The notes: generated by a model not told the origin, from the letters alone. DNA of 64,000 nucleotides from Candidatus Saccharimonadota bacterium (GCA_017536895.1 JAFWCN010000017.1:1-64000), one strand, 5' to 3'; positions 52,029-61,316 are shown, numbered from the stretch's first letter. Made by a program: numbers and translations.

Positions 52029-54192
52029 CTACCAAATCCTTTCTAACATTTTTTAAAAATGCATCCCAACTATGCCTAGTTTTTAATAATTTTTGAGCAT
52101 TTTCTACATACTTTCTCAGCTTTTGAATATCTTTTACTCCTTTTATTATTTCAATATAAGCATTCGGATTCACCATATCTTTAACTAGTAAACCCGTTTT
52201 ATCATCCTGAATAAACTCTCCTACACCCCCATCATCACTAGCTATAACTGGCAATCCTGCAGCCGTAGCCTCCAAAATAGTATTTGGCATTCCATCGTTC
52301 CAAGAAGTATATAATAATAAATCATATTTTTCCAAAGGCAAAGCATCAAAACTGTCATAACTCCCATGGTACTTTATCGTCCTTATGTTATCGAAAATAT
52401 GGTTATCTACCCCTCCACTTATTTCTCCATACACATCAATACTATACTTTTCAGGGTCTAGCCTTCTACCAATCTCCGCCACTATCTCCGGCATCTTCAC
52501 GGGCGCCACTCTCCCCGCCCACAAAATATGTAATTTACCGTCTTCCACAAATTCTTTCTTAGGCATCTTACATTCCATATCCAACATCGGTTGATAATGA
52601 ACTTTAAACTGTGCCTTATTATCAAACCCGTTTTGGGCAAACATTCTGTTTACCATCCTTTGATTATCTGTTGAAACCATCCGCGTTACTTCAATAATGT
52701 CACGCAGATACGGATCATCATACGCAAACACTCCTTCGCCATTGGATTCAGGAATTGGCTCTTCATTAAACAGCGTGACGTTCAGATCGTAATTATCGCC
52801 AATCAAATCTTTATGTCTTATCGCCCAATTATAACCATACATTGAGTTCACAATATGCAATCTCTTGCAGTCTAATTGCGTGATAATTAATGACATCAAC
52901 TTATCCAACTCTGCCATATTCAGTTTTGGAACATACTTCCCAAACTCAATAAAGTCAGCGCATCCAGGTAACCTATCAGCCCACGGGCTTTCCGCATTTG
53001 CCTCCGTGGCAATCACAGCAAAATGCCAATCCTTGTGTAATTCGTGTAATGCTTCAATATAGTTTAATACAACCTTATCTCCGCCACCTCTTACAAGCCA
53101 TGGTACGATAAATACATAATCTGGTTTTTTACTAATCATTTTAGAAACTTCGCAGTAGGCCTCTCCTATTCTTGTTTGCACATCATTAGGGCACATCTGA
53201 ATACACTCTAAATTCCTTTTGTAAGGATATAACTGAGTTTCTATTCTATTAATCTTTTTCCATTCCCTAACTACAAAATCAAAACTACTATCACCTTTAT
53301 CCTCTTCCGCTTGCTTTTTAACAAATAAACTTGCCATTGGCGTAATAAAGGAGTTTAACACCCTATTTTCCCTTATGGCCCTATACATTTTATTCTGTTT
53401 TATTCTATTTATTGAACGAACCGGTTCCGCATCATCCATTTTGCTATTGAGTTCTATCTTCTTAATCTTCTGATAGTTAAATAATTCCATGTACGGTATA
53501 ATCGCATGCTCCCTATCCTCACTAGAAAACAACGCACTCGATCGCCTATAAAACAAAACCGTACTATCCGCAATTTCATGCTTAATACCAGCATTTATAA
53601 TCTCAATATTAAAAACATAATCATCAAAACTATACCCCGGTGTTTTTTTGGTATATGGCACCTTCAGAAAAGTCTTCCTCCGAGCCATTACTGCTGAATA
53701 CCATAAGTTTGCATCAATTAAAGATAAAGTTGTACTGTCGCTCGGTGCCGCTGCTTTTTGATACATCAGGTATATTCCTTGGTCAAAACTATAAAAAGAC
53801 ATAACAGCTTCTGGATGAACTACAATTTCTTCATTTGATTTTTTAAGCTTCGCGAGAGCTCTCTCGTACCAATTATCTGATGTCAAATCTCCACCATCCA
53901 AAAAAGCTATATACTCCCCTCTCGCTTTTTGCACGGCAAAATTCCGCGAAAGCCCCGAGTCACCAAAGCCGTTTTCAAAAACTCTTATCTTTTTGTTGTT
54001 CTTATCGTCTTTATATCTCTTAAAATATTGTTTTGTCGCTTTATCACCATTATCTATATGTACCAATATCTCATAATTATATCCTGCCTCTTCTATTCTC
54101 TTCGTCCCCTCAAAAACACTCAGCATTGTTTTATGAGTAACTAAGCCCTCGCTATGTGTTGTCACCACCACAGTCAAATCTACTCTACTCAT
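52012..54192 (-). CDS. GT2-GT4 fusion glycosyltransferase
   Basis: 726 residues. The N-terminal third is a GT2 domain (DLTVVVTTHSEGLVTHKTM, later YIAFLDGGDLTSDNWYERAL as the metal-binding region). The C-terminal half is a GT4 domain with VPWLVRGGGDKVVLNYIEAL, LHILWAGRVAPVKMPEIV and SWNDGMPNTILEATAAGLPVIASDDGG. It leads the - strand GT series; a TATAAT and AAGGTG lie before its ATG. The fusion suggests one protein adds two linkages. Confidence 0.88.
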   Translation of the reverse strand: MSRVDLTVVVTTHSEGLVTHKTMLSVFEGTKRIEEAGYNYEILVHIDNGDKATKQYFKRYKDDKNNKKIRVFENGFGDSGLSRNFAVQKARGEYIAFLDGGDLTSDNWYERALAKLKKSNEEIVVHPEAVMSFYSFDQGIYLMYQKAAAPSDSTTLSLIDANLWYSAVMARRKTFLKVPYTKKTPGYSFDDYVFNIEIINAGIKHEIADSTVLFYRRSSALFSSEDREHAIIPYMELFNYQKIKKIELNSKMDDAEPVRSINRIKQNKMYRAIRENRVLNSFITPMASLFVKKQAEEDKGDSSFDFVVREWKKINRIETQLYPYKRNLECIQMCPNDVQTRIGEAYCEVSKMISKKPDYVFIVPWLVRGGGDKVVLNYIEALHELHKDWHFAVIATEANAESPWADRLPGCADFIEFGKYVPKLNMAELDKLMSLIITQLDCKRLHIVNSMYGYNWAIRHKDLIGDNYDLNVTLFNEEPIPESNGEGVFAYDDPYLRDIIEVTRMVSTDNQRMVNRMFAQNGFDNKAQFKVHYQPMLDMECKMPKKEFVEDGKLHILWAGRVAPVKMPEIVAEIGRRLDPEKYSIDVYGEISGGVDNHIFDNIRTIKYHGSYDSFDALPLEKYDLLLYTSWNDGMPNTILEATAAGLPVIASDDGGVGEFIQDDKTGLLVKDMVNPNAYIEIIKGVKDIQKLRKYVENAQKLLKTRHSWDAFLKNVRKDLVDGKNK

Positions 54193-54261
54193 ACTTCACC
54201 TTATTATACCATAATTATTAACTCTTATCATCCCCTACCATTCTCTATAACCAAAATGTGC

Positions 54262-54267
54262 TATAAT
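54262..54267 (+). promoter_or_regulatory. -10 box for a leaderless transcript
   Basis: TATAAT ends 6 nt before the ATG at 54274 with no ribosome site. It selects this ATG over an upstream in-frame one at 54154 that lies within the divergent gene. Confidence 0.6.
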
Positions 54268-54273
54268 ATTTCT

Positions 54274-55230
54274 ATGAAGAAATCTACTATTCTTTACACT
54301 GTTATCCCATGCTACAACGAATCTGAATGTCTTTCTAAAACCACCGAACTCCTCTCTCAAAAAATCCACGACCTGATTTCCAAAAAACAAATATCAGAAA
54401 AAAGCCGCATCGTTTATATAGATGATGGTTCTAAAGACAATACCTGGTCGATTATCCAAAAACTTGGAAAAAATCACCCTCAAATCATCGGGATTAAGCT
54501 TTCTCGCAATTTTGGGCACCAAAATGCACTCCTAGCCGGGCTCATGTACGCCAAAGACCACTGCGACGCCGCCATTTCAATGGACGCTGACCTCCAGGAT
54601 GACATCAACGCCATCGATAAATTCATCGAAAAATTCAACAACAGCGCTGAAATTGTCTATGGAGTACGCTCTGAACGCAAGAAAGATTCCTCCTTCAAAA
54701 AACATTCAGCTCTACTTTTTTATAAAATAATGAACAAATTAGGTGCTAATACTGTTTACAATCACGCAGACTACCGACTCATGAGCAAACGCGCATTGGA
54801 AGAACTATCTAAATTCCAAGAAGTTAATCTCTTTCTTCGTGGCATAGTACCAACCATCGGCCTAAAAACCGCTACAGTAAAATACAGCCGCGCAGAACGC
54901 TTTGCCGGTGAAAGCAAATACCCACTTAAAAAAATGATCAACTTTGCAGTAGATGGAATCACCTCATTCTCTATTAAACCTATCCGCCTAATATTCCTGC
55001 TTGGCATCATAGTCTCGTTTATTTCTTTTATCATTTTGTGCTATGCCGTTATTGTTAAGCTCATTGGCCAAGCCGTCTCCGGCTGGACTTTCACTATTTG
55101 CTCCATCTGGCTACTCGGTGGCGTTCAAATGATTGCTCTTGGTATTATAGGCGAATACATCGGCAAAATCTATTCCGAAGTCAAACATCGCCCACGTTAT
55201 ACAATCGAAGAAATAAGTAGCTCACAATAA
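54274..55230 (+). CDS. GtrB/DPM-like polyprenyl-phosphate glycosyltransferase
   Basis: 318 residues from the ATG at 54274. VIPCYNESECL, IDDGSKDNTW and SMDADLQDDI define the GT2 catalytic domain, with YRLMSKRALEEL and RFAGESKYPLKKM typical of GtrB/ArnC enzymes. Two C-terminal hydrophobic helices (about 235-300) anchor it. It probably makes a polyprenyl-phosphate sugar donor for GT-C enzymes. The adjacent convergent gene (55222) is such a GT-C candidate, and GtrA lies at 34265. Confidence 0.92.
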   Translation: MKKSTILYTVIPCYNESECLSKTTELLSQKIHDLISKKQISEKSRIVYIDDGSKDNTWSIIQKLGKNHPQIIGIKLSRNFGHQNALLAGLMYAKDHCDAAISMDADLQDDINAIDKFIEKFNNSAEIVYGVRSERKKDSSFKKHSALLFYKIMNKLGANTVYNHADYRLMSKRALEELSKFQEVNLFLRGIVPTIGLKTATVKYSRAERFAGESKYPLKKMINFAVDGITSFSIKPIRLIFLLGIIVSFISFIILCYAVIVKLIGQAVSGWTFTICSIWLLGGVQMIALGIIGEYIGKIYSEVKHRPRYTIEEISSSQ

Positions 55231-56436
55231 TCTATTTTTAATTCTGTTTCTAACAGTATTCTCCGTTGCACCACTTTTTATTTGCCTAGATAAATAAACA
55301 ATTACAGCTAATGGTACCAAGCCTAACAGTCGATAATCCGAAACAGGAAGCTCAAACAAATAAGCACAATATCCCAACAAAGAAATCCCTTCAATTCCCA
55401 CAAATATCAAAGCCGTACCATTACCAATAGCATAATAAATTACACCAAGTATCACAGCTACATAAGCATAGCGTTCATGCATTGACGGCAAGAAACATAT
55501 GCAAACCAACACTGAAAGTAGCATCATCGTAATTATCTGATGAGGCTCAACCTTCTTATAGAACCTTATAACATAATAGAATAATACACTAAATATAATT
55601 ACACATACACTATACCCTACCAAGGACATATATTCATAGGCACCATCAAACACCTGGTAAATATTGAACATGTTAAGGGTCAAGTATTTATACTCACCCA
55701 CTTGTAGAAAATAAGTTTCGAAAACCTTCATAAACGGCAACCCGCACATAAACGCTGGAATAGACAAAATGATTAACATCGCCGGAATCCATAAAAAGTT
55801 TAAAATAGAAAATTCCTTATTCTTTAGATAAATCAATAAATAAATTGGTAACACAAAAATAAACTGCAATTTGAACGCAAACGCACAACCCAACATTATA
55901 AACGACAGGCTATATTTTTTACCAAGCAAGAAATATATGCTAGTTATTACGAAAAATGCATATATCGCATCACATTGTGCCCACAAAGCACTATTAAACA
56001 TCACTGTGGGCAACAGTATTATTATTGAATATGTAATTATTGTTGCAAAAGATGTTTTCTTGCTGTCCTGTTTCTTCTCCTTCATAATCCTTTTAGCAAC
56101 CAAAGCCGCCATTATAGCCAAACCAAAATCAAAAATCACCGACACAATTTTTATTGCAAACAACGACGAAATGGGAAGTTTTGTTAATACCCACAACAAT
56201 ATAATATATGGGCAATTATAGTCGCCAATTCCTCCACCAGCAAATGTATTTCGTAAACCATTTGTCTTCAAATACTCATACCAGTTATTCAAACAATTAA
56301 TAAAATCATTAGTTTGAAAATCTCGCATCTTATATCTCAAAACCAACGCAATAATTGTTATACCTATTATCAAAATAACACCTAAATGCTTTTTAATAAA
56401 ATCAATCATTCGTTTTTCTAATCTAGTTACCGACAT
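55222..56436 (-). CDS. GT-C type membrane glycosyltransferase
   Basis: 404 residues with about ten hydrophobic helices. MRDFQTNDFINCLNNWYEYLK holds the acidic first-loop motif, ALWAQCDAIYAFFV the second, and LPSMHERYAYVAVILG the terminal histidine/arginine motif seen in Gpi18-like mannosyltransferases and similar polyprenyl-sugar-using GT-C enzymes. It would act on the outer face of the membrane with a donor from a GtrB-like enzyme. Its 3' end overlaps that gene by 9 bp. Its ATG overlaps the stop of the next upstream gene by 1 bp. Confidence 0.8.
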   Translation of the reverse strand: MSVTRLEKRMIDFIKKHLGVILIIGITIIALVLRYKMRDFQTNDFINCLNNWYEYLKTNGLRNTFAGGGIGDYNCPYIILLWVLTKLPISSLFAIKIVSVIFDFGLAIMAALVAKRIMKEKKQDSKKTSFATIITYSIIILLPTVMFNSALWAQCDAIYAFFVITSIYFLLGKKYSLSFIMLGCAFAFKLQFIFVLPIYLLIYLKNKEFSILNFLWIPAMLIILSIPAFMCGLPFMKVFETYFLQVGEYKYLTLNMFNIYQVFDGAYEYMSLVGYSVCVIIFSVLFYYVIRFYKKVEPHQIITMMLLSVLVCICFLPSMHERYAYVAVILGVIYYAIGNGTALIFVGIEGISLLGYCAYLFELPVSDYRLLGLVPLAVIVYLSRQIKSGATENTVRNRIKNRLL

Positions 56437-58649
56437 TAGTTCTCCGATGATGAAATTGCTTCTTCATTTATTAACTGCCATTTTTGATTATCTCCCCCAT
56501 GGCTACGAAAGATAATAAGCTTGTCTGATGAGGTAGCGTCTAACACCTTACTAGAACACCTAGACATTATCGTATAATAACCTTCATTATCCGATTCCAG
56601 CACCCAATCCTGGTTACAGCTCCCATGATGCTCCCACCAGCCTAATACTGGAGTTTCATTAGCCACCCTTCCACTACTTACATCAAATATCAAATCAGAT
56701 GTTGGGTTAGTTATTTTATAAAAACCAGTTTTTTCATCATATTTCACATCAAACAATTGGTTATCTATTTGTGTTGTTCTTCTATCAAACATTATAGTAT
56801 CTCCAGATTTCATACCTGCATATACTCCACCCGCTATATCAATAACCTTGTTTGAATTATACTTAGAGACAAACTGATATGTTCCGTCTTCTATAGTCCG
56901 TCCCTTACTTTCAGCGATTTTCCCTAAATACCATTTTTGATTACTTCCTCCATGGCTAATAAAAGCAACTAAATCATTTGCCGCAGTAGCATCCAATACT
57001 TTGCTAGAACATCTAGATATAATAGTGTACTCATCATTGCCAACCGGCATAATCACCCAATCCTGATTACATCCATCGTGCTGCGTCCACATCAAAACAG
57101 AAGCATCGTTTTTAATCCTTGCACTAGCAACATCAAAAGTAAGATTATTATTCAAATCGACAATACTATAATATCCATTACTTGAATCATACTTTATCTC
57201 AAATAATTGACCGTCCATACCTTTAGTGTCTCTCCTCTCGATATCTATTTCGCCTGACTCCATCCCGGGTCTCACTCCACCTTCGATATTGACCGCTTCG
57301 CCAGAATCCGCCGCCGAGATGAACTGATACACTCCATCGTCTATAGTTCTTCCTCTACTTTCAGCTATCCTTCCTAGAACCCATCGTTGATTAGCTCCGC
57401 CATGTCTTTCATAAGTCACTAAATCGTTCGCTGCAGTAGCATCCAACACCTTACTAGAACATCTAGAAATAATAGTATATTCCTCATTGCCAACCGGCAC
57501 AATCACCCAATCCTGATTACATCCATCATGCTGTGTCCACATTAATAGTTGTGCATTATTATTTAAACTAGCGTTCTCTACATCAAGTGCCAAGCCAGTA
57601 ATGGGGTTGGTTATACTATAATAGCCATTCCTCGCATCATATTTCACCTCAAAAGCCTGCCCTTTCATCTCTCTTGTGTCCCGACCACCAATATTGGTTC
57701 CCCCCGATGTTATTCCTTGATTTATCTCACCTTCAATATTAATCGCTTCACCAGAATCTGCCGCTGAAACAAATTGATATATTCCATCTTCAATCGTTCT
57801 TCCTACACTAACTGCTTCCGAAGACTTAATCCCTCCAAACCAATCTTCAAAATAGCTATAGAAATTCCGGTTTCCATACGCCGAACAACCATCGCCATAT
57901 CCATATGATGATGAAAGCGCCGCCGCATTTGGTTGATATGGCGTATAACGGTAAAGCGCCGACGTCGCTCTATTTTTAATATTCACTACGCTACCTCCGC
58001 ACGCTGCATTCGGGCTCCATTGCACATATACATTTCCTACCGGATATCCACTATAACCATTATCAAGCACTATTCTAAACAACTCTGCTGCTTTTCTCAC
58101 TTGGTTTTTAAATCCATAGTATTGTGAAGAACACGCTGCCGTATCCGGACATCCATATCCCGTAGCTCTCTGATAGTCCCAGCTATTCGGAATTGGATCA
58201 GTAATCAAGCCTGTTTCTTTTTGTAACAATACAATCAGTACCTGCGGGTTAATCCGGTAGTCTTGTGCCGCCTGCCATATAATGTGCGCTGCAGATTCTC
58301 CGTTCATATTTTCCTCTGCAAGACACACCGTGTGCCTATTCACCACATGCCAAGTAGTTGGCGGCGTCCTATCAGAAAAGTAATCTACTCTCGTCCCAAC
58401 ACCACTAAAATTAGTATTACCACACCTACCTTTTGAATTCAAAAAACTCTGAATCTGTCCTTCGTTCATCGAATTATAATTACTCATTTGGTAGTCCGAA
58501 ATAATATATCCCGGATCAAACGCTGCCATATTTGCAGCCCCTACTTTATCGTCTTGCACATATTTTTGTGCTAAAAATGAGAACAAAGCCACAGCCACAA
58601 ATACCCCCAACATCACAAACCAAATCCTATTACTTCGTCTTCCTCTCAT
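56436..58649 (-). CDS. Secreted lysozyme-like protein with three ricin-type lectin repeats
   Basis: 737 residues. A basic start and one hydrophobic helix (about 9-28) form a signal anchor. Residues about 44-275 are a domain with DPGYIISDYQM, INPQVLIVLLQKETGLI (E145 as candidate catalytic Glu) and ATGYGCPDTAACSSQYYGFKNQV, a module I know mainly from Actinobacteria and which has a lysozyme-like look. Three 150-residue lectin repeats start at about 283, 433 and 583, each with GRTI-D-DG-YQF, C-NQDWV and NQ-W. The ends of repeats 1 and 2 are nearly identical. Role in binding or cutting a neighbour's cell wall is inferred. Confidence 0.85.
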   Translation of the reverse strand: MRGRRSNRIWFVMLGVFVAVALFSFLAQKYVQDDKVGAANMAAFDPGYIISDYQMSNYNSMNEGQIQSFLNSKGRCGNTNFSGVGTRVDYFSDRTPPTTWHVVNRHTVCLAEENMNGESAAHIIWQAAQDYRINPQVLIVLLQKETGLITDPIPNSWDYQRATGYGCPDTAACSSQYYGFKNQVRKAAELFRIVLDNGYSGYPVGNVYVQWSPNAACGGSVVNIKNRATSALYRYTPYQPNAAALSSSYGYGDGCSAYGNRNFYSYFEDWFGGIKSSEAVSVGRTIEDGIYQFVSAADSGEAINIEGEINQGITSGGTNIGGRDTREMKGQAFEVKYDARNGYYSITNPITGLALDVENASLNNNAQLLMWTQHDGCNQDWVIVPVGNEEYTIISRCSSKVLDATAANDLVTYERHGGANQRWVLGRIAESRGRTIDDGVYQFISAADSGEAVNIEGGVRPGMESGEIDIERRDTKGMDGQLFEIKYDSSNGYYSIVDLNNNLTFDVASARIKNDASVLMWTQHDGCNQDWVIMPVGNDEYTIISRCSSKVLDATAANDLVAFISHGGSNQKWYLGKIAESKGRTIEDGTYQFVSKYNSNKVIDIAGGVYAGMKSGDTIMFDRRTTQIDNQLFDVKYDEKTGFYKITNPTSDLIFDVSSGRVANETPVLGWWEHHGSCNQDWVLESDNEGYYTIMSRCSSKVLDATSSDKLIIFRSHGGDNQKWQLINEEAISSSEN

Positions 58650-59198
58650 TTATATATCCACCTCCCCTCGAATCGTACCGGTTTTCCCACCGGCACTTAA
58701 TTTAATAACAATATCTGTAGCCCCACTACCCAAACCACTTATCGGTACACTAAATCCGTCACATGTCGATGTACTGACTTCTGCAATAATCTTAGCGTCA
58801 ACCGAGTAAATCACATCTCCATTTCGCATCAAACTCAAAGCACAATTTCCTTCACTCAAGAACTGATCGACATTCACTCTTATCATTAAAACACCTTCGT
58901 TTATCCCAGCATAGGTTATTACGCCTGTAAGTTCCTCTGCTTTATTTGGGTCTTCCCCTTCGTATTGTTTTATTCTTTTTTGTTCCGCCATTCTCTCAGA
59001 ATATTCTTCCTCCGTCTCGCCGTCATGCCTTTCAGTATCATCCTTCTTTTTATCTTCAGTTTTCTCCGTTTCGTTATTCTGTTCAGTTTCTTGGTGTTCA
59101 TTATTCCAAATTATCGCTGTTCCCACCCCAACAACAATTAATAACGCCAAAATCACTCCCCCGATTATCCATTTCCGATTATTTCGTCGTCTTGCCAT
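58650..59198 (-). CDS. Membrane-anchored protein with two-cysteine extracytoplasmic domain
   Basis: 182 residues from the ATG at 59198 (AGGAG upstream); a longer frame 57 bp earlier lacks a site. A basic N-terminus and one helix (about 9-30) are followed by a Glu/Lys/Asp-rich charged linker to about 90. The C-terminal domain has GNCALSL and STSTCDGFSVPISGLGSGATDIVIKL, the same cysteine layout as the protein at 9557-10072. It starts right before the lectin gene (stop and start adjacent) and is co-transcribed with it. A surface role is inferred. Confidence 0.65.
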   Translation of the reverse strand: MARRRNNRKWIIGGVILALLIVVGVGTAIIWNNEHQETEQNNETEKTEDKKKDDTERHDGETEEEYSERMAEQKRIKQYEGEDPNKAEELTGVITYAGINEGVLMIRVNVDQFLSEGNCALSLMRNGDVIYSVDAKIIAEVSTSTCDGFSVPISGLGSGATDIVIKLSAGGKTGTIRGEVDI

Positions 59199-59262
59199 AA
59201 TTCTCCTAATATATATTATAACAAGTTTATGGCAAGTTTCAACCCCTGATTTCAATCTGAAA

Positions 59263-59589
59263 CTATTCTAAATCCAACCCTAGAATCTCTGCTGCCTTAA
59301 GTAAAGCTTCCTTTTCAGTATCCGAACAATCCATCAGCTTCGCCTTAAACAATCCTACCGTCTCCTCATGCTTATAATCTAACACTTCCAAAGACCTCGC
59401 CGCCCCCGGCACCTTTCGCAAAACTCCCTTCGACACCAAATTGTCAATATGTTCCGCCACCGCCGATACCGAAGACAAACCTAACCCAGACATAATCTCC
59501 CGATAAGAGGGTGAATAACCATTTTCCTCCGTAAAATCTTCCAAGAAATTTAAAACCGCTAATTGTTTTTTCGTTAATTTTATAGCCAT
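59263..59589 (-). CDS. LexA-type DNA-binding domain protein without peptidase
   Basis: 108 residues from the ATG at 59589. Residues 1-65 match the LexA winged helix: LTKKQLAVLNFLEDFTEENG, YSPSYREIMSGLGLSSVSAVAEHIDNLVSKGVLRK and the ARSLEV end. The rest (65-108) is helical and there is no S24 autocleavage domain or Ser-Lys dyad, so RecA-triggered self-cleavage is impossible. It may be a standalone repressor of its own and the divergent LCP gene, with which it shares a palindromic promoter. An upstream extension of 66 bp overlaps the LCP gene and was rejected. Confidence 0.85.
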   Translation of the reverse strand: MAIKLTKKQLAVLNFLEDFTEENGYSPSYREIMSGLGLSSVSAVAEHIDNLVSKGVLRKVPGAARSLEVLDYKHEETVGLFKAKLMDCSDTEKEALLKAAEILGLDLE

Positions 59590-59594
59590 TATGT

Positions 59595-59604
59595 TATAAT
59601 TATA
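59595..59604. promoter_or_regulatory. Shared palindromic -10 element for two divergent genes
   Basis: TATAATTATA reads as TATAAT on both strands: 59595-59600 for the LCP gene (8 nt before its ATG at 59609) and 59599-59604 for the LexA-like gene (9 nt before its ATG at 59589). The two promoters physically overlap. Confidence 0.65.
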
Positions 59605-59608
59605 AACA

Positions 59609-61300
59609 ATGGACAAAAATAAATCAATCGATGGTCTAGCTCCGCGTCGCTCCAATAATCAAGCGACTACTGTTAAAGCTACCGCCAGACCAAAAACCAC
59701 CAAGAAGACCATCAAGGTCACTACCCCTAAATCTACACCTAAAATTGCCGCTAAGACCACTCCGAGACCAATAAAGAAAACCGTCGTCAAACCTGCCAAA
59801 ACTCCCGTTAAAAAACCTACCCCAAAACCAACCGATGTTACAGAAGAATTCTTAAAACCCGTCCAAACCTTCAATTTCGACGAAAAAACCGGCGAGCTCA
59901 AAGCTTCTGAGGACCAAACCATGAATAAAGAAAAAGAACTCTCCAAAAAAGAACAGAAAAAACTAGACAAAGAGTTAAAGAAAAAGAATAAAAAGCCAAT
60001 CAGCAAAAAACGCAAAATCATCACCGGCATCATTCTTGGTATTGTCCTATTACTACTCGCCGGTGTCATCTGGTTTATCATCTGGGGTAATGATCTTCTA
60101 GCGAGAATCGGTAACGGCGAAGGTAACATCTTCAGCCTCTTTTCTGAATACTACGAACCACTAAAAACCGACGCAAACGGCCGCACCAATATCTTAGCCT
60201 TCGGTACCAGCGGTTACAACATGAACGGCGATGAAGGAAATGGCATTCACGATGGTGCTCAACTTACCGACTCCATCATGGTCATTAGCCTAAATCAAGA
60301 TACCGGCGATGCCGCCATGCTCTCCCTTCCCCGCGACCTCAAAGTCTCACGCACCTGTACCGCGACAGGCAAAATCAACGAAATCTACTGGTGTAATAAT
60401 ATGGACGGCAGCAATGAACAGGCCGGCGCCGAAGCCCTTATGGCCGAGGTCAGCGATATTCTAGGTGTTGATTTCCAGTATTACGCCCATCTTAACTGGG
60501 GTTCACTCGTTTCCATCGTTGATATATTAGGTGGCATCACCGTCACATTAGACGAAGATATTAATGACTACTCCTATACCAAAGCCGTATTTGAAGCTGG
60601 TACGCCTTATACTATCAATGGAGAACAAGCCTTAGGTCTTGCTCGCGCCCGCCATGGCACTACTAGCGGAGATTTCTCTCGTGGTGCTTCTCAACAAAAG
60701 ATTCTCATCGGTATCAAGGAGAAAGTCCTCCAAAATAACCTTTCCCTTCCCGATCTCTTAAACCTTGCTAACACCTTAGGCGACAACCTTCGCACTAATT
60801 TCTCCGTTGACGAAATGAAAACCGCCGCTCATCTCCTTACCGACCTAGATTTCAACAGCATACGCCAAGTCTCTCTCATCGAACCCGAAAGACTCATGAC
60901 CACCGGCAGCATTAACGGCATTTCATATGTTCTCCCATCCGCTGGCAACGGCAATTACTCCGCTATCAAAGCCTACGTCGCCAAGATGTTCAGCAACAAC
61001 CCACAGGAGTATGAAAACAGTTCAATTCTAGTTCTAAATGGCACCGGGACACCAGGCATAGCAGGCAACGAGCAAGCCGCTCTTGAAGGAGAAGGTTACG
61101 TCAATATCTACGTCGACGATGCTCCAGAAGGCGAATACAACGAACACTACACCCTCTATGTCCTCCACGATGACAAGCCTGGCACCAAGAAACTCCTCGA
61201 AGAAAAGTACGGTCAAGAAGCCAAACCAGCCACCGACCTCCCAGCCGGCATCGTAACAGACTGTGACTTTGTCATTATCATCGGTAATACCGAAGAATAA
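59609..61300 (+). CDS. LytR-CpsA-Psr (LCP) cell-wall glycopolymer ligase
   Basis: 563 residues. Residues 1-130 are a cytoplasmic Lys/Pro/Thr-rich tail with repeated TTPKSTPK-like units and a Lys-rich end. One membrane helix (about 135-160) follows. The LCP domain has TNILAFGTSGYN, LTDSIMVISL, MLSLPRDLKV and ALGLARARHG with the conserved Arg and Asp residues. A C-terminal LytR_C domain (about 470-563, SSILVLNGTGTPGIAGN) is present. LCP enzymes link glycopolymers such as rhamnans or teichoic acids to peptidoglycan, fitting the upstream polysaccharide island. Confidence 0.95.
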   Translation: MDKNKSIDGLAPRRSNNQATTVKATARPKTTKKTIKVTTPKSTPKIAAKTTPRPIKKTVVKPAKTPVKKPTPKPTDVTEEFLKPVQTFNFDEKTGELKASEDQTMNKEKELSKKEQKKLDKELKKKNKKPISKKRKIITGIILGIVLLLLAGVIWFIIWGNDLLARIGNGEGNIFSLFSEYYEPLKTDANGRTNILAFGTSGYNMNGDEGNGIHDGAQLTDSIMVISLNQDTGDAAMLSLPRDLKVSRTCTATGKINEIYWCNNMDGSNEQAGAEALMAEVSDILGVDFQYYAHLNWGSLVSIVDILGGITVTLDEDINDYSYTKAVFEAGTPYTINGEQALGLARARHGTTSGDFSRGASQQKILIGIKEKVLQNNLSLPDLLNLANTLGDNLRTNFSVDEMKTAAHLLTDLDFNSIRQVSLIEPERLMTTGSINGISYVLPSAGNGNYSAIKAYVAKMFSNNPQEYENSSILVLNGTGTPGIAGNEQAALEGEGYVNIYVDDAPEGEYNEHYTLYVLHDDKPGTKKLLEEKYGQEAKPATDLPAGIVTDCDFVIIIGNTEE

Positions 61301-61303
61301 TGC

Positions 61304-61309
61304 TATAAT
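61304..61309 (+). promoter_or_regulatory. -10 box of rnpA
   Basis: TATAAT ends 7 nt before the ATG at 61317. A second TATAAT (61311-61316) abuts the ATG. No ribosome site is present. Confidence 0.6.
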
Positions 61310-61316
61310 ATATAAT

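Noticed and set aside
54154-54273. Longer frame for the GtrB-like gene
   Set aside because: It overlaps the start of the divergent glycosyltransferase and includes the -10 box; the family's N-terminus fits the ATG at 54274.
59659-60129. Minus-strand open frame of 156 codons opposite the LCP gene
   Set aside because: Its hydrophobic Val/Leu/Phe-rich translation mirrors the Lys/Pro/Thr-rich LCP tail; no start signals.
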